DNA of 64,000 bases, from the NCBI GenBank assembly GCA_022828135.1, contig JAJEJB010000005.1:1-64000 (forward strand). The letters run 5' to 3'. This DNA comes from Acidimicrobiia bacterium (lineage in GTDB: Bacteria; Actinomycetota; Acidimicrobiia; Acidimicrobiales; Aldehydirespiratoraceae). Position 1 is the stretch's first letter. Every line of letters starts with the position of its first letter. The notes under the pieces are model-generated. The model did no database searches, had not been told where the DNA came from, and saw nothing but the letters and a program-made list of their open reading frames with translations. Positions 52,979 through 61,411 of the stretch are shown here, piece after piece. The position numbers and the translations under genes are program-made.

Positions 52979-53521
52979 GTGACGACGATGGGGGAGCGGC
53001 TGGTGGTGTACATGGTGTGCACCGGCAATGCGGCCCGGTCGCCCATGGCGGCGGCCATGCTGCGGGACCTCGACGCCGACGGTCGCCTTGATGTGCGCAG
53101 CGCGGGCATCCTGGTGCTGGAGGGCCACCCGATAGGAACCCGCACGCGGTCGGCGCTGGCCCGTCACGGGCTCGTCGACCATGCCCACCGATCGCGGCAG
53201 TTCCGCGGCGATGATGCCGTCGAGGCCGACCTGGTGGTGGCGATGGAGCCACTGCACCTTCGCTGGGTCCGCCGCAACCTGCCCGAGGCGGCCCCGATCA
53301 CCGGGTCTTTGCGCCGGCTGGCCCGGGACTTGAGCCCGCCGGAGGGCGGGGCTGACGCTGTTGATCTCGGCCGGAGGGTGAGGGCTCTGGAGCTGGACAC
53401 GCTGGAGCCGGAGCCATGGGAGGAGGTCGTCGATCCCGGCGCCGGAGAGCAGGACGACTTCGACCGCTGCTCCGACGAGCTGCGCCTGCTGGTAGCCGAG
53501 CTGCACCGCCGGTTGACATGA
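52979..53521 (+). CDS. low-molecular-weight protein tyrosine phosphatase-like protein
   Basis: The protein is 180 aa from GTG 52979; ATG 52991 (MGERLVV) is an alternative. The P-loop VCTGNAARSPMAAAML has the C-x5-R-S active site, and the general-acid region VVDPGAGEQDDFDRC near the C-terminus carries the Asp. The GIGTRTRS-like helix (HPIGTRTRSALARHGL) and HRSRQF fit LMW-PTP and arsenate-reductase-like folds. It is longer than the usual 150-160 aa. Protein-tyrosine or arginine phosphatase activity is likely; the substrate is unknown. Co-directional with ipdAB. Confidence 0.85.
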   Translation: MTTMGERLVVYMVCTGNAARSPMAAAMLRDLDADGRLDVRSAGILVLEGHPIGTRTRSALARHGLVDHAHRSRQFRGDDAVEADLVVAMEPLHLRWVRRNLPEAAPITGSLRRLARDLSPPEGGADAVDLGRRVRALELDTLEPEPWEEVVDPGAGEQDDFDRCSDELRLLVAELHRRLT

Positions 53522-53541
53522 CCCGCCGGACCCGGCGGCGA

Positions 53542-54216
53542 CTATCGGAGCGCGGCCAGGAAGGCCGAGCGCTCCGCGGTGGCGCCGAGCGGGTTGATGC
53601 GGAAGGACTCCAAGGTCGACGCGGTGCGGGCCTCGGACACGTCGGCGACGCAGTCGGTGAGCACCAGGCAGTCGTAGCCCCGGTCGTTGGCCTCCCGGAC
53701 CGTCGCGCTCACGCAGCAGTCCGCGGTCGTCCCCATGACCACCAGCAGATCGATGCCACGGTTCCGGAGTCGCTGATCGAGGTCAGTGGAATGGAATGCG
53801 CCGTGGCTCGGCTTGTCGATCACCCATTCGCCGGGCAGCGGGGCCACGGAGTCGACGATCTGCCATCCGGGCTCTCCCCGCACCTGGAGCCGCCCGTACC
53901 GACCCTCCCGCCCGACGGGGTGGCCGCGGGCGATCGCCCTGGCCACCTTCGTCGGCGGGCAGTCCGACAAGTCGGCCCGGTACCCCTCGCGGGTGTGCAC
54001 CACGAGCATTCCTGCCGCCCTGGCCGCAGCGAGGACCTGGGCCACCGGACCGAGCGCAGACCGGATGTGAGCCGTATCGAGCCCGATATCGGCGAAGAAC
54101 CCGTCCGGAGCGCAGTAATCGACCTGCCAATCGATGCTCAACACCGCACAGCGGCCGACTTCGAACGGACCGATGATCGGCCATTCGTACTGATCGGCGG
54201 GCACCGTCTCCACCAC
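53542..54216 (-). CDS. isochorismatase-fold cysteine hydrolase (biuret hydrolase/RutB-like)
   Basis: The protein is 224 aa. The catalytic triad is visible: Asp in LSIDWQVDYCAPDG, Lys in VIDKPSHGAFHSTDLD, and Cys in MGTTADCCVSATVREANDRG. The segments TREGYRADLSDCPPTK and VRGEPGWQIVDSVAPLPGE are those I associate with biuret hydrolase and ureidoacrylate-hydrolase-like enzymes acting on ureido compounds. That would fit the nitrogen-scavenging genes elsewhere in the window, but the exact substrate is not proven. The start could be GTG 54216 or GTG 54213. Convergent with the phosphatase gene. Confidence 0.86.
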   Translation of the reverse strand: MVETVPADQYEWPIIGPFEVGRCAVLSIDWQVDYCAPDGFFADIGLDTAHIRSALGPVAQVLAAARAAGMLVVHTREGYRADLSDCPPTKVARAIARGHPVGREGRYGRLQVRGEPGWQIVDSVAPLPGEWVIDKPSHGAFHSTDLDQRLRNRGIDLLVVMGTTADCCVSATVREANDRGYDCLVLTDCVADVSEARTASTLESFRINPLGATAERSAFLAALR

Positions 54217-54255
54217 GACAGCAGCCTTACAGATCGATGGCCGTCGCGAGCCGGT

Positions 54256-55053
54256 TCACACGGTGAAGGAGCGGGGCCAGTCGTCGGAGCGGATTAGGGC
54301 GTCGGTGCCGCCGTCGACGTAGAACACGGACCCGCAGGCGAATCTCGCCACCGGTGACAGCAGGAACTCCACCCACTGAGCTAAAGCGTCGGCGTCGGGC
54401 GTCTCCGTGACCGGCACCGGGAGTGCCTCCATGAGCGGGCCGTACACGTCGTCGGCCTGGCCCTGATGCAGCAGCGGGGTGTCGACGGGCCCCGGCGCGA
54501 TCACATTCAGCCGGATGCCCTCACCCACCCACGGCTCCGTGACCGCGGCGCGTCGGCACCAGCGGGTGACGGCCAGCTTCGCGCCCGCGTAGCCGACGGC
54601 CGGAGCGAACACCGGATCGGCCTCGCTCACGATCGCCACCGCGTCCTCCTCGCGGCCTTCGAGGCAGGCGGCCATCAACTCGTCCGGCAGATTCGGCGTG
54701 ATGGTCGACGAGTTGGACCCGAACTGCACAACCTGGGCCGCACCCGAAACGGCCAGGGCAGGCCGCAGTCCCTCCAGCAGTGCCACCGATCCGAAGTAGT
54801 TGACCCGGGCGATGAGCTCTCCCGCCGTCGGCGGGCCGAGGCCCGCGGCCGAGACCGCGCCGTCGAGGACTCCGCCGGCGGCGTCGACAACGGCGCCGAC
54901 CGCTTCAGCCCGACCCTCGACCGTTCCCAGGTCGGCGCACACCTCCGCGTCGCGCAGATCGATGCCGATCACCCGCTGCCCCGCGGCCTCGAGCCGGCGC
55001 CGGGTGGCGGCCCCCATTCCCGAGGCGGAGCCACTGATCGCGTAGATGCCCAT
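54256..55053 (-). CDS. short-chain dehydrogenase/reductase (3-alpha-HSD-like)
   Basis: The protein is 265 aa. It belongs to the divergent SDR branch with MGIYAISGSASGMGAATRRRLEAAG and IDLRDAEVCADLGT, as in 3-alpha-hydroxysteroid dehydrogenase HsdA. The active-site region is GSNSS and YAGAKLAV, and VIAPGPVDTPLL follows. A steroid or bile-acid substrate is possible, in line with ipdAB nearby, but unproven. The stop of this gene lies 39 nt from the isochorismatase-like gene on the same strand. Confidence 0.85.
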   Translation of the reverse strand: MGIYAISGSASGMGAATRRRLEAAGQRVIGIDLRDAEVCADLGTVEGRAEAVGAVVDAAGGVLDGAVSAAGLGPPTAGELIARVNYFGSVALLEGLRPALAVSGAAQVVQFGSNSSTITPNLPDELMAACLEGREEDAVAIVSEADPVFAPAVGYAGAKLAVTRWCRRAAVTEPWVGEGIRLNVIAPGPVDTPLLHQGQADDVYGPLMEALPVPVTETPDADALAQWVEFLLSPVARFACGSVFYVDGGTDALIRSDDWPRSFTV

Positions 55054-55120
55054 CTATCCATCCTGCCCCAGCTACGGCGAGCGCGAGTAGGCGAGAGCCC
55101 GTCGTGTCGCAGCGGCGTCA

Positions 55121-55170
55121 CTCCCGCTCTTGTTCGCTCCGCTCACGGGCCGCTCGGGCCACGGCCTCGC
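55121..55170 (+). repeat. dispersed intergenic repeat, copy C
   Basis: 49/50 identical to copy B. It starts ctcccgctcttgttcgct and ends ccacggcctcgc, in the 217-nt gap between two divergent genes (SDR at 54256 and the DinB-like gene at 55271). A related tail, ctcggcctct, follows at 55221-55230. Confidence 0.75.
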
Positions 55171-55270
55171 TGGGCGCTTCGCCGATCTGCTCACGGGTCT
55201 CCGCATTCCCGCTCGGCCTCTGGGGCGACGGGTGTCGCGACTGGCCGATCAGAGGGCCAGACTGTGGCCC

Positions 55271-56002
55271 ATGGACTCCGAGGCAATCGTCAACCAGATC
55301 GAGACCGACGGGCGGCGCCTGATCGAGGTCGCCCGGTCCGACCTCACCGCAGCCGTGCCCACCTGCGGCGACTGGACGCTGCGCGACCTGGCCGGGCACA
55401 TGGGATGGGTGCACGGCCTGGTGGGCAGCTACGTGGCCGGCCGGGCGACCGAGCCGCTGTCCCGGGAGCAGATGCCCCAGGTGCCCGAAGACGACTCGGC
55501 GGTCGACTTCGCGGCGGCCGCGCTCGACCGGCTCGTCGATGCCCTGGCCGGCATCGACCCTGACACGCCGGTGTGGAACTGGTCGCCGCGACCCGACGCC
55601 GGCTTCTACTTCCGCCGGATGCTGCACGAGACTAGCGTCCATCGCTGGGACGCCGAGAACGCGGTGTCCGATACGGGACCGGTCGACGGCGAGCAGGGCC
55701 GCGACGGGGTCGACGAGTTCTTCGAATTCGTGCTGCCCAACGCCCAGCAGCGCAAGCGCCGGGACCTTCCCACCGGCAGCCTGCACGTGCACCGCACCGA
55801 AGGCGAGGGCGAGTGGATCGTGCACGCCGACGGCGACGAAGTCGTCATGGAGCGCGTCCACGTCAAGGGCGACGCCGCCGTGCGCGGGCCGGGCGGGGCG
55901 TTGTTCCTGGCAATGTGGAACCGGCTGCCGCTCGACGACGCCTCATTGTCGGTGGTGGGCGACGAGGCCACCGCCCAGGCCTGGGCCGCGCTCGCCCCGT
56001 GA
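55271..56002 (+). CDS. maleylpyruvate isomerase/DinB-like family protein
   Basis: The protein is 243 aa. The N-terminal DinB-like four-helix bundle has His ligands at GHMGWVHGLVG and HETSVHRWDAENA, typical of the mycothiol-dependent maleylpyruvate isomerase N-terminal family; the C-terminal part (about 170-243) is the associated sterol-carrier-like domain. Such proteins are mycothiol- or metal-dependent transferases in actinobacteria; the actual reaction is unknown. It ends with a GTGA overlap to the membrane protein that follows. Confidence 0.82.
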   Translation: MDSEAIVNQIETDGRRLIEVARSDLTAAVPTCGDWTLRDLAGHMGWVHGLVGSYVAGRATEPLSREQMPQVPEDDSAVDFAAAALDRLVDALAGIDPDTPVWNWSPRPDAGFYFRRMLHETSVHRWDAENAVSDTGPVDGEQGRDGVDEFFEFVLPNAQQRKRRDLPTGSLHVHRTEGEGEWIVHADGDEVVMERVHVKGDAAVRGPGGALFLAMWNRLPLDDASLSVVGDEATAQAWAALAP

Positions 56003-56793
56003 ACGACGCCACCGACCCCGCCCAGGCCGACAGCCCCGGCGCGGCCGGCGCCCTGTCAGGGGCGGCCGAAGTGCAGGACGGGAACGAAGCCACCACCGAC
56101 CCCCGGGACCTGGCCAGGACGTCCCGCCAGGCGGTATGGGGCTGGCGCAGCAACCTCGACCAGTTCATGCCGGTCGTGCTGTTCCTCGTGTTCTACAACC
56201 TGGTGAGCACCGAGGTAGCCGTGATCGCGGCCACGTCATGGTCAGTGAAGGCGGCCTACAGCCGCCGCCGGCGGGGCCTGCCCATCGGTACCTGGCTGCC
56301 CGTTATCACCGGCTACCTGCTGGTACGGGCCGCGGTGAGCATCGCGGTGGAACGGGACTTGGTGGACTTCGGGGTGAGCAGCGAAGCGGTCTACTTCGGG
56401 ATCGGCATCGGGACAAAGATGCTGGTCGGGGTGGCCGCGGCAGTCACCATTCTCGTGGGCAAGCCCTTCATGGTGTGGGCGGCCCGCCGGTTCCTCGCGT
56501 TGCCCGAGGCGGTGCTGCGCGAACCCAGTTTCGTGTCCACCATGCGCAACGTCACCTGGGTCATCACGGTGTACGAGGTCGGCTCTGCGGTGTGGGACAT
56601 CTGGCTCTTCAACAGCGCGGGCGTCAACCTGTTCCTGGTCACCCGTCAGGTCGTGAACTTCTTCGCAGCCTTCGTTCTGATCTTCGCCACCCTCGTCTAC
56701 GTCGATCGCCGCTTCTCGAAGATCGACGGATGCCCGAGCCTCGTCGACCTGGTGAGCCGGGCAACCCGCCGCGCGCCGGCATCCGATTCGTGA
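55999..56793 (+). CDS. integral membrane protein, VC0807-like
   Basis: The protein is 264 aa. An acidic N-terminal tail of about 45 residues is followed by about six hydrophobic segments (MPVVLFLVFYNLVS, VAVIAATSWSVKAAY, WLPVITGYLLVRAAV, GIGIGTKMLVGVAAAVTILV, ITVYEVGSAVWDIWLF, VVNFFAAFVLIFATLVYV). VC0807-type proteins of this layout have no known function. GTG 55999 overlaps the previous stop, and its own stop overlaps the GTG of the next SDR, so the three genes are translated together. Confidence 0.68.
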   Translation: MNDATDPAQADSPGAAGALSGAAEVQDGNEATTDPRDLARTSRQAVWGWRSNLDQFMPVVLFLVFYNLVSTEVAVIAATSWSVKAAYSRRRRGLPIGTWLPVITGYLLVRAAVSIAVERDLVDFGVSSEAVYFGIGIGTKMLVGVAAAVTILVGKPFMVWAARRFLALPEAVLREPSFVSTMRNVTWVITVYEVGSAVWDIWLFNSAGVNLFLVTRQVVNFFAAFVLIFATLVYVDRRFSKIDGCPSLVDLVSRATRRAPASDS

Positions 56794-57641
56794 CCGTCAA
56801 CACCCCGGCATCAGGCCGACTGAGGGGCAGGTCGGTGCTCGTCACCGGGGGCGGCACCGGCATCGGACGGGCTTGCGCAGCCCGGCTGGCGTCGGAGGGC
56901 GCAACCGTGACGATCTGCGGACGGACCGAGGAGACCCTCGCGGCGGCTGCGGCGGACATCGAGTGCGGCCACGGCGGATCGGTGTCCTACGCGGTGGCCG
57001 ACGTGACCTCCGAGGACGACGTGGCACGGGCGTCTCAGGCTGCGGCCGACGCCGACGGCCACCTGCACGGCGTGGTCGCCAACGCCGGCGGGGGCGGGGG
57101 AATGGGCCCGTACCACCTGCTCGACACCGACGAGTTCAAGCGTGTCCTCACCCTCAACGTGGTGGGAACCATGCTCACCGTCAAGCACACGGTGGAGCGC
57201 CTGGCCGAGGCCGGGGGCGGATCGTTCGTGGCCATGTCGTCGCTGGCCGGGAACGTGACCCACCCGTACTTCGGGGCATACACCGCGGGGAAGGCCGGCA
57301 TCGAGGCGATGATCCGCAACGCGGCCGACGAATTCGGACCGGCGGGCGTGCGCTTCAACGCGGTCAGGCCCGGGTTCATCGCCACGGAGATCATGGAAGC
57401 CATACCGCGGGACTCCGCGGTGTACGCCAGCTACGTAGAGAACACGCCGCTGGGTGGGGTCGGGCAGCCCTCTGACGTGGCCGCGCTGGTGGCGTTCCTG
57501 ATCTCCGACGAGTCCCGCTGGATCACCGGAACCGCCATCAACGTCGACGGGGGGCACGGCCTGCGGCGGGGACCGGACTTCGGGTCGTTCCTGCCCTACG
57601 GCGACGACGTGAAGTCAGGAAAGACCCGGCCCCAGACCTGA
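56790..57641 (+). CDS. short-chain dehydrogenase/reductase
   Basis: The protein is 283 aa from GTG 56790. VTGGGTGIGRACAARLASEG, ANAGGGGGMG, MSSLAGN and YTAGKAGIEAM give the full SDR active site; RPGFIATEIMEAIP and TGTAINVDGGHGLR close the domain. A C-terminal tail of about 25 residues (RRGPDFGSFLPYGDD) goes beyond the usual end. The GTGA overlap links it to the preceding membrane protein. The stop is 5 nt from the stop of the convergent helicase gene. Confidence 0.87.
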   Translation: MTVNTPASGRLRGRSVLVTGGGTGIGRACAARLASEGATVTICGRTEETLAAAAADIECGHGGSVSYAVADVTSEDDVARASQAAADADGHLHGVVANAGGGGGMGPYHLLDTDEFKRVLTLNVVGTMLTVKHTVERLAEAGGGSFVAMSSLAGNVTHPYFGAYTAGKAGIEAMIRNAADEFGPAGVRFNAVRPGFIATEIMEAIPRDSAVYASYVENTPLGGVGQPSDVAALVAFLISDESRWITGTAINVDGGHGLRRGPDFGSFLPYGDDVKSGKTRPQT

Positions 57642-57646
57642 GCGCC

Positions 57647-59749
57647 CTAGGCCGCGCTCAGGCGCTCCCATTCGTCCAGCAGGCTGCTGTCGACCTCGCG
57701 CACCAGCTTGCCGAGCCACTCGATCACCTCGGCGAGACGGTCGTCGACCGCGGCCGCCGGCACGGTCTGCACCAGCGCCTTGTAGCAGTCGGTCAGGTAG
57801 CGCAGCACCAGTCCCTCTGAGCGCTTGAGCCCGTAGCGGCTCACGTACTGGTTGAAGGTGTCGGCGTGCTCGACCATGTCGCGCACCACCGACTTGGGGC
57901 TGGCCCGCAGATGCCCGACCCACGGGTGATGGCGGGCGAAGGTGTCGAAGGCGGGCTCGATGAACTCGGCCTCCGGCTTCGGCCAGGTCACCTCGGCCAG
58001 CCGGTCCATCCGCTCCTCGTACTCGACGCCCTCCTCCTTCATGCGGGTCATCAGCTCGTCGCGGGCCTTGTCCCGCTGGGCCAGCAGCACCGCCATGGGA
58101 TCCTCCAGCACCGACTCGGCCACGCTCAGCGCCTGCAGGTGGTAGTCGGAAGCCTCTTGGTCCAGAACGGAGACGGCCTCCACCGCGAACAGCCCCAGCG
58201 GCTGGTTGAGCCGGAACTCGTCCTGGAGGTCGATGTTGACCCGCACTGGGCGGCCCAGATGGTCGGGCTCGTCCAGCACCTGCACGATCTCGGCGTCGAT
58301 CAGCGACCGGAACACCCCGACCGCCTTGCGGATGTGCCGGCGCTGGCGGGCGCGGGGCTCGTGGTTGTCTACCAGCAGGCGCTTCATGGCCGTGCAGCCG
58401 TCGCCGGGCCGGTCCAGGACGTTGAGCATCATGGCGTGGGTCACGTCGAAGCTCGACTCCAGCGTCTCGGGGGTGCCCTCCCACAGCCGGGCCAGGGTCT
58501 TGTCGTCGTAGTGGGCGTAGCCCCGCTCGGGGGGCTTCTTGCGGACCAGCTTGCGGAGCTTCTTGGGGTCGCCGGCGGCCCGCATCTCGGCCCGCTTGTT
58601 CTCCACCGCGTGCTCGGGGGCCTGCACCCACACGCTGCCCACGGTGTCGAAGCCGCGGCGGCCGGCCCGGCCCGCGATCTGCTGGAAGTCGCGCACCGAC
58701 AGCACCCGCGTCCGCCGGCCGTCGTACTTGTAGAGCTGGGTGAACAGCACGGTGCGGATGGGGACGTTGACGCCCACCCCGAGCGTGTCGGTGCCGCAGA
58801 TCAGCTTCAGGTGGCCCTGCTGGGCCAGCTTCTCCACCAGCAGCCGGTACTTGGGCAGCATCCCGGCGTGGTGCACGCCGATGCCGGCCAGCACGAAGCG
58901 GCGCAGGTCCTTGCCGATGGGCGTGTCGAAGCGGAACCCGCCGACCGCGTCCTTCACGGCCGTCTTCTCGTCCGGGTTGAGCACCTTGAGGCTGGTGAGG
59001 CTCTGGGCCCGGGCCGTGGCCTCTCGCTGGGTGAAGTGCACGATGTACACGGGGGCGCGGCCTGTCTTGAGCAGTTCCTCGATGGAGACGTGCAGCGGGG
59101 TCTCGCGGTACTCGACATCGAGGGGGACCGGGCGCTCGGCCGAGGCCACCAGAGCGGTGTCTCGTCCGGTGCGGGCGGTGAGATCGCGGCGCAGGCCGGT
59201 CGTGTCGCCGAGGGTGGCCGACATGAGCAGGAACCGGGGCCTCGGAAGCTGTAGCAGCGGCACCTGCCAGGCCCAGCCCCGGTCGCGGTCGCCGTAGTAG
59301 TGGAACTCGTCCATCACCACGAGGTCGGCGGCGGTGTCGGAGCCCGCTCGCAGGGCCCGCTGGGCCAGGATCTCCGCCGTGCAGGCAATCACCGGGGCGT
59401 CGCCGTTGACCGAGGCGTCGCCGGTGACCATGCCGACCGCGGACGGCCCGAAAGCCGCCGTGAGCTCGAAGAACTTCTCGCTCACCAGGGCCTTGATCGG
59501 GGCGGTGTAGACGGTCCTGCGCCCCTGGGCCAGCATCGCGAACGCCCCGGCCACCGCCACCAGCGACTTGCCCGAGCCGGTGGGCGTGGACAGCACCACG
59601 TTCTCGCCGGCCAGCAGCCGCAGGACCGCCTCCTCCTGGTGGGGATAGAGCTCCAAGCCGGACTGCGCCGACCACTCGATGAAGGCGTCCAGCAGCTCGT
59701 CGGCGCCGGGTGTGTCCGGCAGGAAGTCGCCGAGTGCGGGCAGGGCCAT
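57647..59749 (-). CDS. Ski2-like DEAD/DEAH-box helicase (DUF3516 type)
   Basis: The protein is 700 aa. Motifs: the Q-type segment LELYPHQEEAVLRLLAGENV, Walker A STPTGSGKS, APIKAL, DEFH box (VVMDEFHYYGD), LLMSATLGD, and in the second RecA domain HHAGMLPKYRLLVEKLA, GTDTLGVGVNVPIRTV and QIAGRAGRRGFD. A C-terminal region of about 300 residues fits DUF3516. This family is common in actinobacteria and is thought to act on RNA. The ATG at 59749 is 37 nt from the divergent MFS start. Confidence 0.93.
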   Translation of the reverse strand: MALPALGDFLPDTPGADELLDAFIEWSAQSGLELYPHQEEAVLRLLAGENVVLSTPTGSGKSLVAVAGAFAMLAQGRRTVYTAPIKALVSEKFFELTAAFGPSAVGMVTGDASVNGDAPVIACTAEILAQRALRAGSDTAADLVVMDEFHYYGDRDRGWAWQVPLLQLPRPRFLLMSATLGDTTGLRRDLTARTGRDTALVASAERPVPLDVEYRETPLHVSIEELLKTGRAPVYIVHFTQREATARAQSLTSLKVLNPDEKTAVKDAVGGFRFDTPIGKDLRRFVLAGIGVHHAGMLPKYRLLVEKLAQQGHLKLICGTDTLGVGVNVPIRTVLFTQLYKYDGRRTRVLSVRDFQQIAGRAGRRGFDTVGSVWVQAPEHAVENKRAEMRAAGDPKKLRKLVRKKPPERGYAHYDDKTLARLWEGTPETLESSFDVTHAMMLNVLDRPGDGCTAMKRLLVDNHEPRARQRRHIRKAVGVFRSLIDAEIVQVLDEPDHLGRPVRVNIDLQDEFRLNQPLGLFAVEAVSVLDQEASDYHLQALSVAESVLEDPMAVLLAQRDKARDELMTRMKEEGVEYEERMDRLAEVTWPKPEAEFIEPAFDTFARHHPWVGHLRASPKSVVRDMVEHADTFNQYVSRYGLKRSEGLVLRYLTDCYKALVQTVPAAAVDDRLAEVIEWLGKLVREVDSSLLDEWERLSAA

Positions 59750-59773
59750 GCGGTCCAGAGGCTAGGAGAGGGT

Positions 59774-59786
59774 TAGCGTTCCGCGG
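59774..59786 (+). promoter_or_regulatory. leaderless-type -10 box for the MFS gene
   Basis: TAGCGT at 59774-59779, then 7 nt, then ATG 59787, without a Shine-Dalgarno sequence. This is the same pattern as in front of the genes at 335, 51317 and 61412. Confidence 0.45.
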
Positions 59787-61067
59787 ATGTCGATCCACGA
59801 GCCGAGCCAACCCGGCGGCGAGGGCAACTCCGGCTCGCCTGGTCGGATCGGTCCCCGCCTGTGGGCACTCTTTGGAGCGACTTTCTTCTCGATGGCGCTG
59901 ACCATCGGGCAGATCACGATCTTGGGCAAGCAGGTGTTCGACATGACCGGCCGCCCGCTGTATCTGGGGTTGCTGGGCTTGGCCGAATTCGTGCCTGCCT
60001 TTCTGCTCGCACCGATCAGCGGCATGGTCGCGGACCGCTTCGAGCGCCGGCTCGTGTTCGCCTGGGGCCTGGGCGGCGAGGCCGTGGCCTCGCTGGGCCT
60101 GTTCTTCTACGTCGCGTCGGATCCGACATCGGTGCTTCCGATCTACGGCCTGGTTCTCGTGTTCGGCTCAGCTCGGGCCTTCCTCATGGCGGTGAACCGA
60201 GCGCTGCCGGTGGATCTGGCACCCGAGGGGGCCCGGGAGCGGATGGTGGCGTTGAGCATTGTCGGTTGGCAGGCGGGCTTCATCGCCGGTCCGGTGGCGT
60301 TCGGCTTCGCCTTCGAAGTCGACCCGGCCCTCCCGTACCTGCTGGCCGCCGGGTGCGCGGCAGCCGGGATCGGCTTGCTCATGGTCGTGCCGTCAGGCGA
60401 CGTGCAACGGGCTTCGCTCGCGGCTGGCGCCGGAGCGCGTGCCGTGATCGCGCACGCTCTCGAGGGTCTGCGGTACGTCCGGCGCAACCGGATTGTGCTC
60501 GGTGCGATCTCCCTCGATCTGTTTGCTGTGTTCCTGGGTGGCGTGCAGTTGCTGCTGCCCGCCATCGCCGAGGTACGCCTCGACGTCGGAGCTGTAGGCC
60601 TCGGCTGGCTGGCGTCGGCGGTCGGCATCGGGGCCGCCGTGGTGATGCTGGCCCTGTCGGTGCGGCCGCTTCAGCGGCGAATTGGCCCGTCGTTGCTGGG
60701 CTCGGTGGCCCTGTTCGGTGTGGGGACGATCGCGCTAGGCCTGACCCGCTCCTACGTCGTCGCCTTTGTGGCGCTGCTGGTGTTGGGCGGGGCGGACGCC
60801 GTGAGCATCTTCGTCCGCGGCACGATCGTCCCGCTGGCGACGCCGGAGGAGATGCGGGGGCGGGTCCTGGCTGTGGAGTACGTCTTCATCGGCGGCTCGA
60901 ACGAGCTGGGCGGGTTCAGATCGGGCGTGACCGCGGCGCTGCTCGGTGTGGCCGGCGCGGTGGTGTTCGGCGGGGTCGGCACCCTCGCGGTGGTGGCGGC
61001 GTGGTGGATGCTGTTCCCGGAATTGCGCCGAATCGACCGCTTCTCCGAAGTCCGCCCCGACAGCTGA
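59787..61067 (+). CDS. MFS transporter (enterobactin-exporter-like)
   Basis: The protein is 426 aa with a short hydrophilic N-terminus and about 11-12 hydrophobic segments. GLAEFVPAFLLAPISGMVADRFERRLVF is the conserved inter-helix 2-3 loop with the DRxxRR-like element. MFS_3-type exporters of siderophores or drugs look similar; the cargo is unknown. Its start is the ATG nearest the TAGCGT box. The end lies at the left edge of the decayed region. Confidence 0.87.
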   Translation: MSIHEPSQPGGEGNSGSPGRIGPRLWALFGATFFSMALTIGQITILGKQVFDMTGRPLYLGLLGLAEFVPAFLLAPISGMVADRFERRLVFAWGLGGEAVASLGLFFYVASDPTSVLPIYGLVLVFGSARAFLMAVNRALPVDLAPEGARERMVALSIVGWQAGFIAGPVAFGFAFEVDPALPYLLAAGCAAAGIGLLMVVPSGDVQRASLAAGAGARAVIAHALEGLRYVRRNRIVLGAISLDLFAVFLGGVQLLLPAIAEVRLDVGAVGLGWLASAVGIGAAVVMLALSVRPLQRRIGPSLLGSVALFGVGTIALGLTRSYVVAFVALLVLGGADAVSIFVRGTIVPLATPEEMRGRVLAVEYVFIGGSNELGGFRSGVTAALLGVAGAVVFGGVGTLAVVAAWWMLFPELRRIDRFSEVRPDS

Positions 61068-61123
61068 GGAACTCCCAACCCCGTCAAGAACTGCTGTCCG
61101 AGGACGCCCCCAGCCCGCTGAAC

Positions 61124-61235
61124 CCCTCGGCGTCAAGGGCGCGGGGGAGGGCGGCACCAACGCCTGTGGCGCGATCGCCGCGGCCACGATCAACGACGCA
61201 CTCGGCCGTCCCGGAGCGGTCACAGCGCTCCTTCC
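61124..61235 (+). pseudogene. C-terminal remnant of a xanthine dehydrogenase/CoxL-type molybdenum hydroxylase
   Basis: In the frame beginning with the codons for E-P-L-G-V-K-G, the DNA reads PLGVKGAGEGGTNACGAIA, then AATINDALGRPGAVTALLP. This is the family's C-terminal block around the catalytic Glu (NPLGVKGxGExGxIG....AVxDAL). There is no start, no upstream domain, and the frame continues into AT-rich junk. It is a broken gene end, probably left by the insertion or deletion event that brought in the helicase gene. Confidence 0.6.
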
Positions 61236-61399
61236 AAGCGGTTGGTATCCATGTTGTATATTGATATATAAGGATATATGCTCACCAAGATGGGCTCTGG
61301 GTTCGAAGCGCCGGCAAGAACACCCCATAGAACCTGGGGCTCACAAATGGTCCCGCTAAGTCGGATTGCTGCGCTCCAAGGTCGAGCAGCACCAGCCCG

Positions 61400-61411
61400 T
61401 ATGATCACCGG
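61400..61411 (+). promoter_or_regulatory. leaderless-type -10 box for the SNF2-type helicase gene
   Basis: TATGAT at 61400-61405, 6 nt, then GTG 61412; there is no Shine-Dalgarno sequence. It decides the choice of start. Confidence 0.5.

Larger units (their letters stand above)
61068..61411. other. 344-nt gene-free junction: decayed coding tail, AT-rich block, promoter
   Basis: This gap holds the molybdenum-hydroxylase remnant (61124-61235), an AT-rich block at 61251-61280 with ATATAT-aagg-ATATAT (61264-61279) that is striking in this GC-rich DNA, a small hairpin (cccca 61323-61327 / tgggg 61335-61339), and the -10 box at 61400. The sequence gggttcgaagc near 61310 looks like a tRNA T-loop but has no pairing stem. 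The rest shows nothing recognisable. Confidence 0.5.

Noticed and set aside
61300-61325. Possible tRNA (gggttcgaagc looks like a T-loop)
   Set aside because: No complementary T-stem, acceptor stem or anticodon arm can be formed around it.
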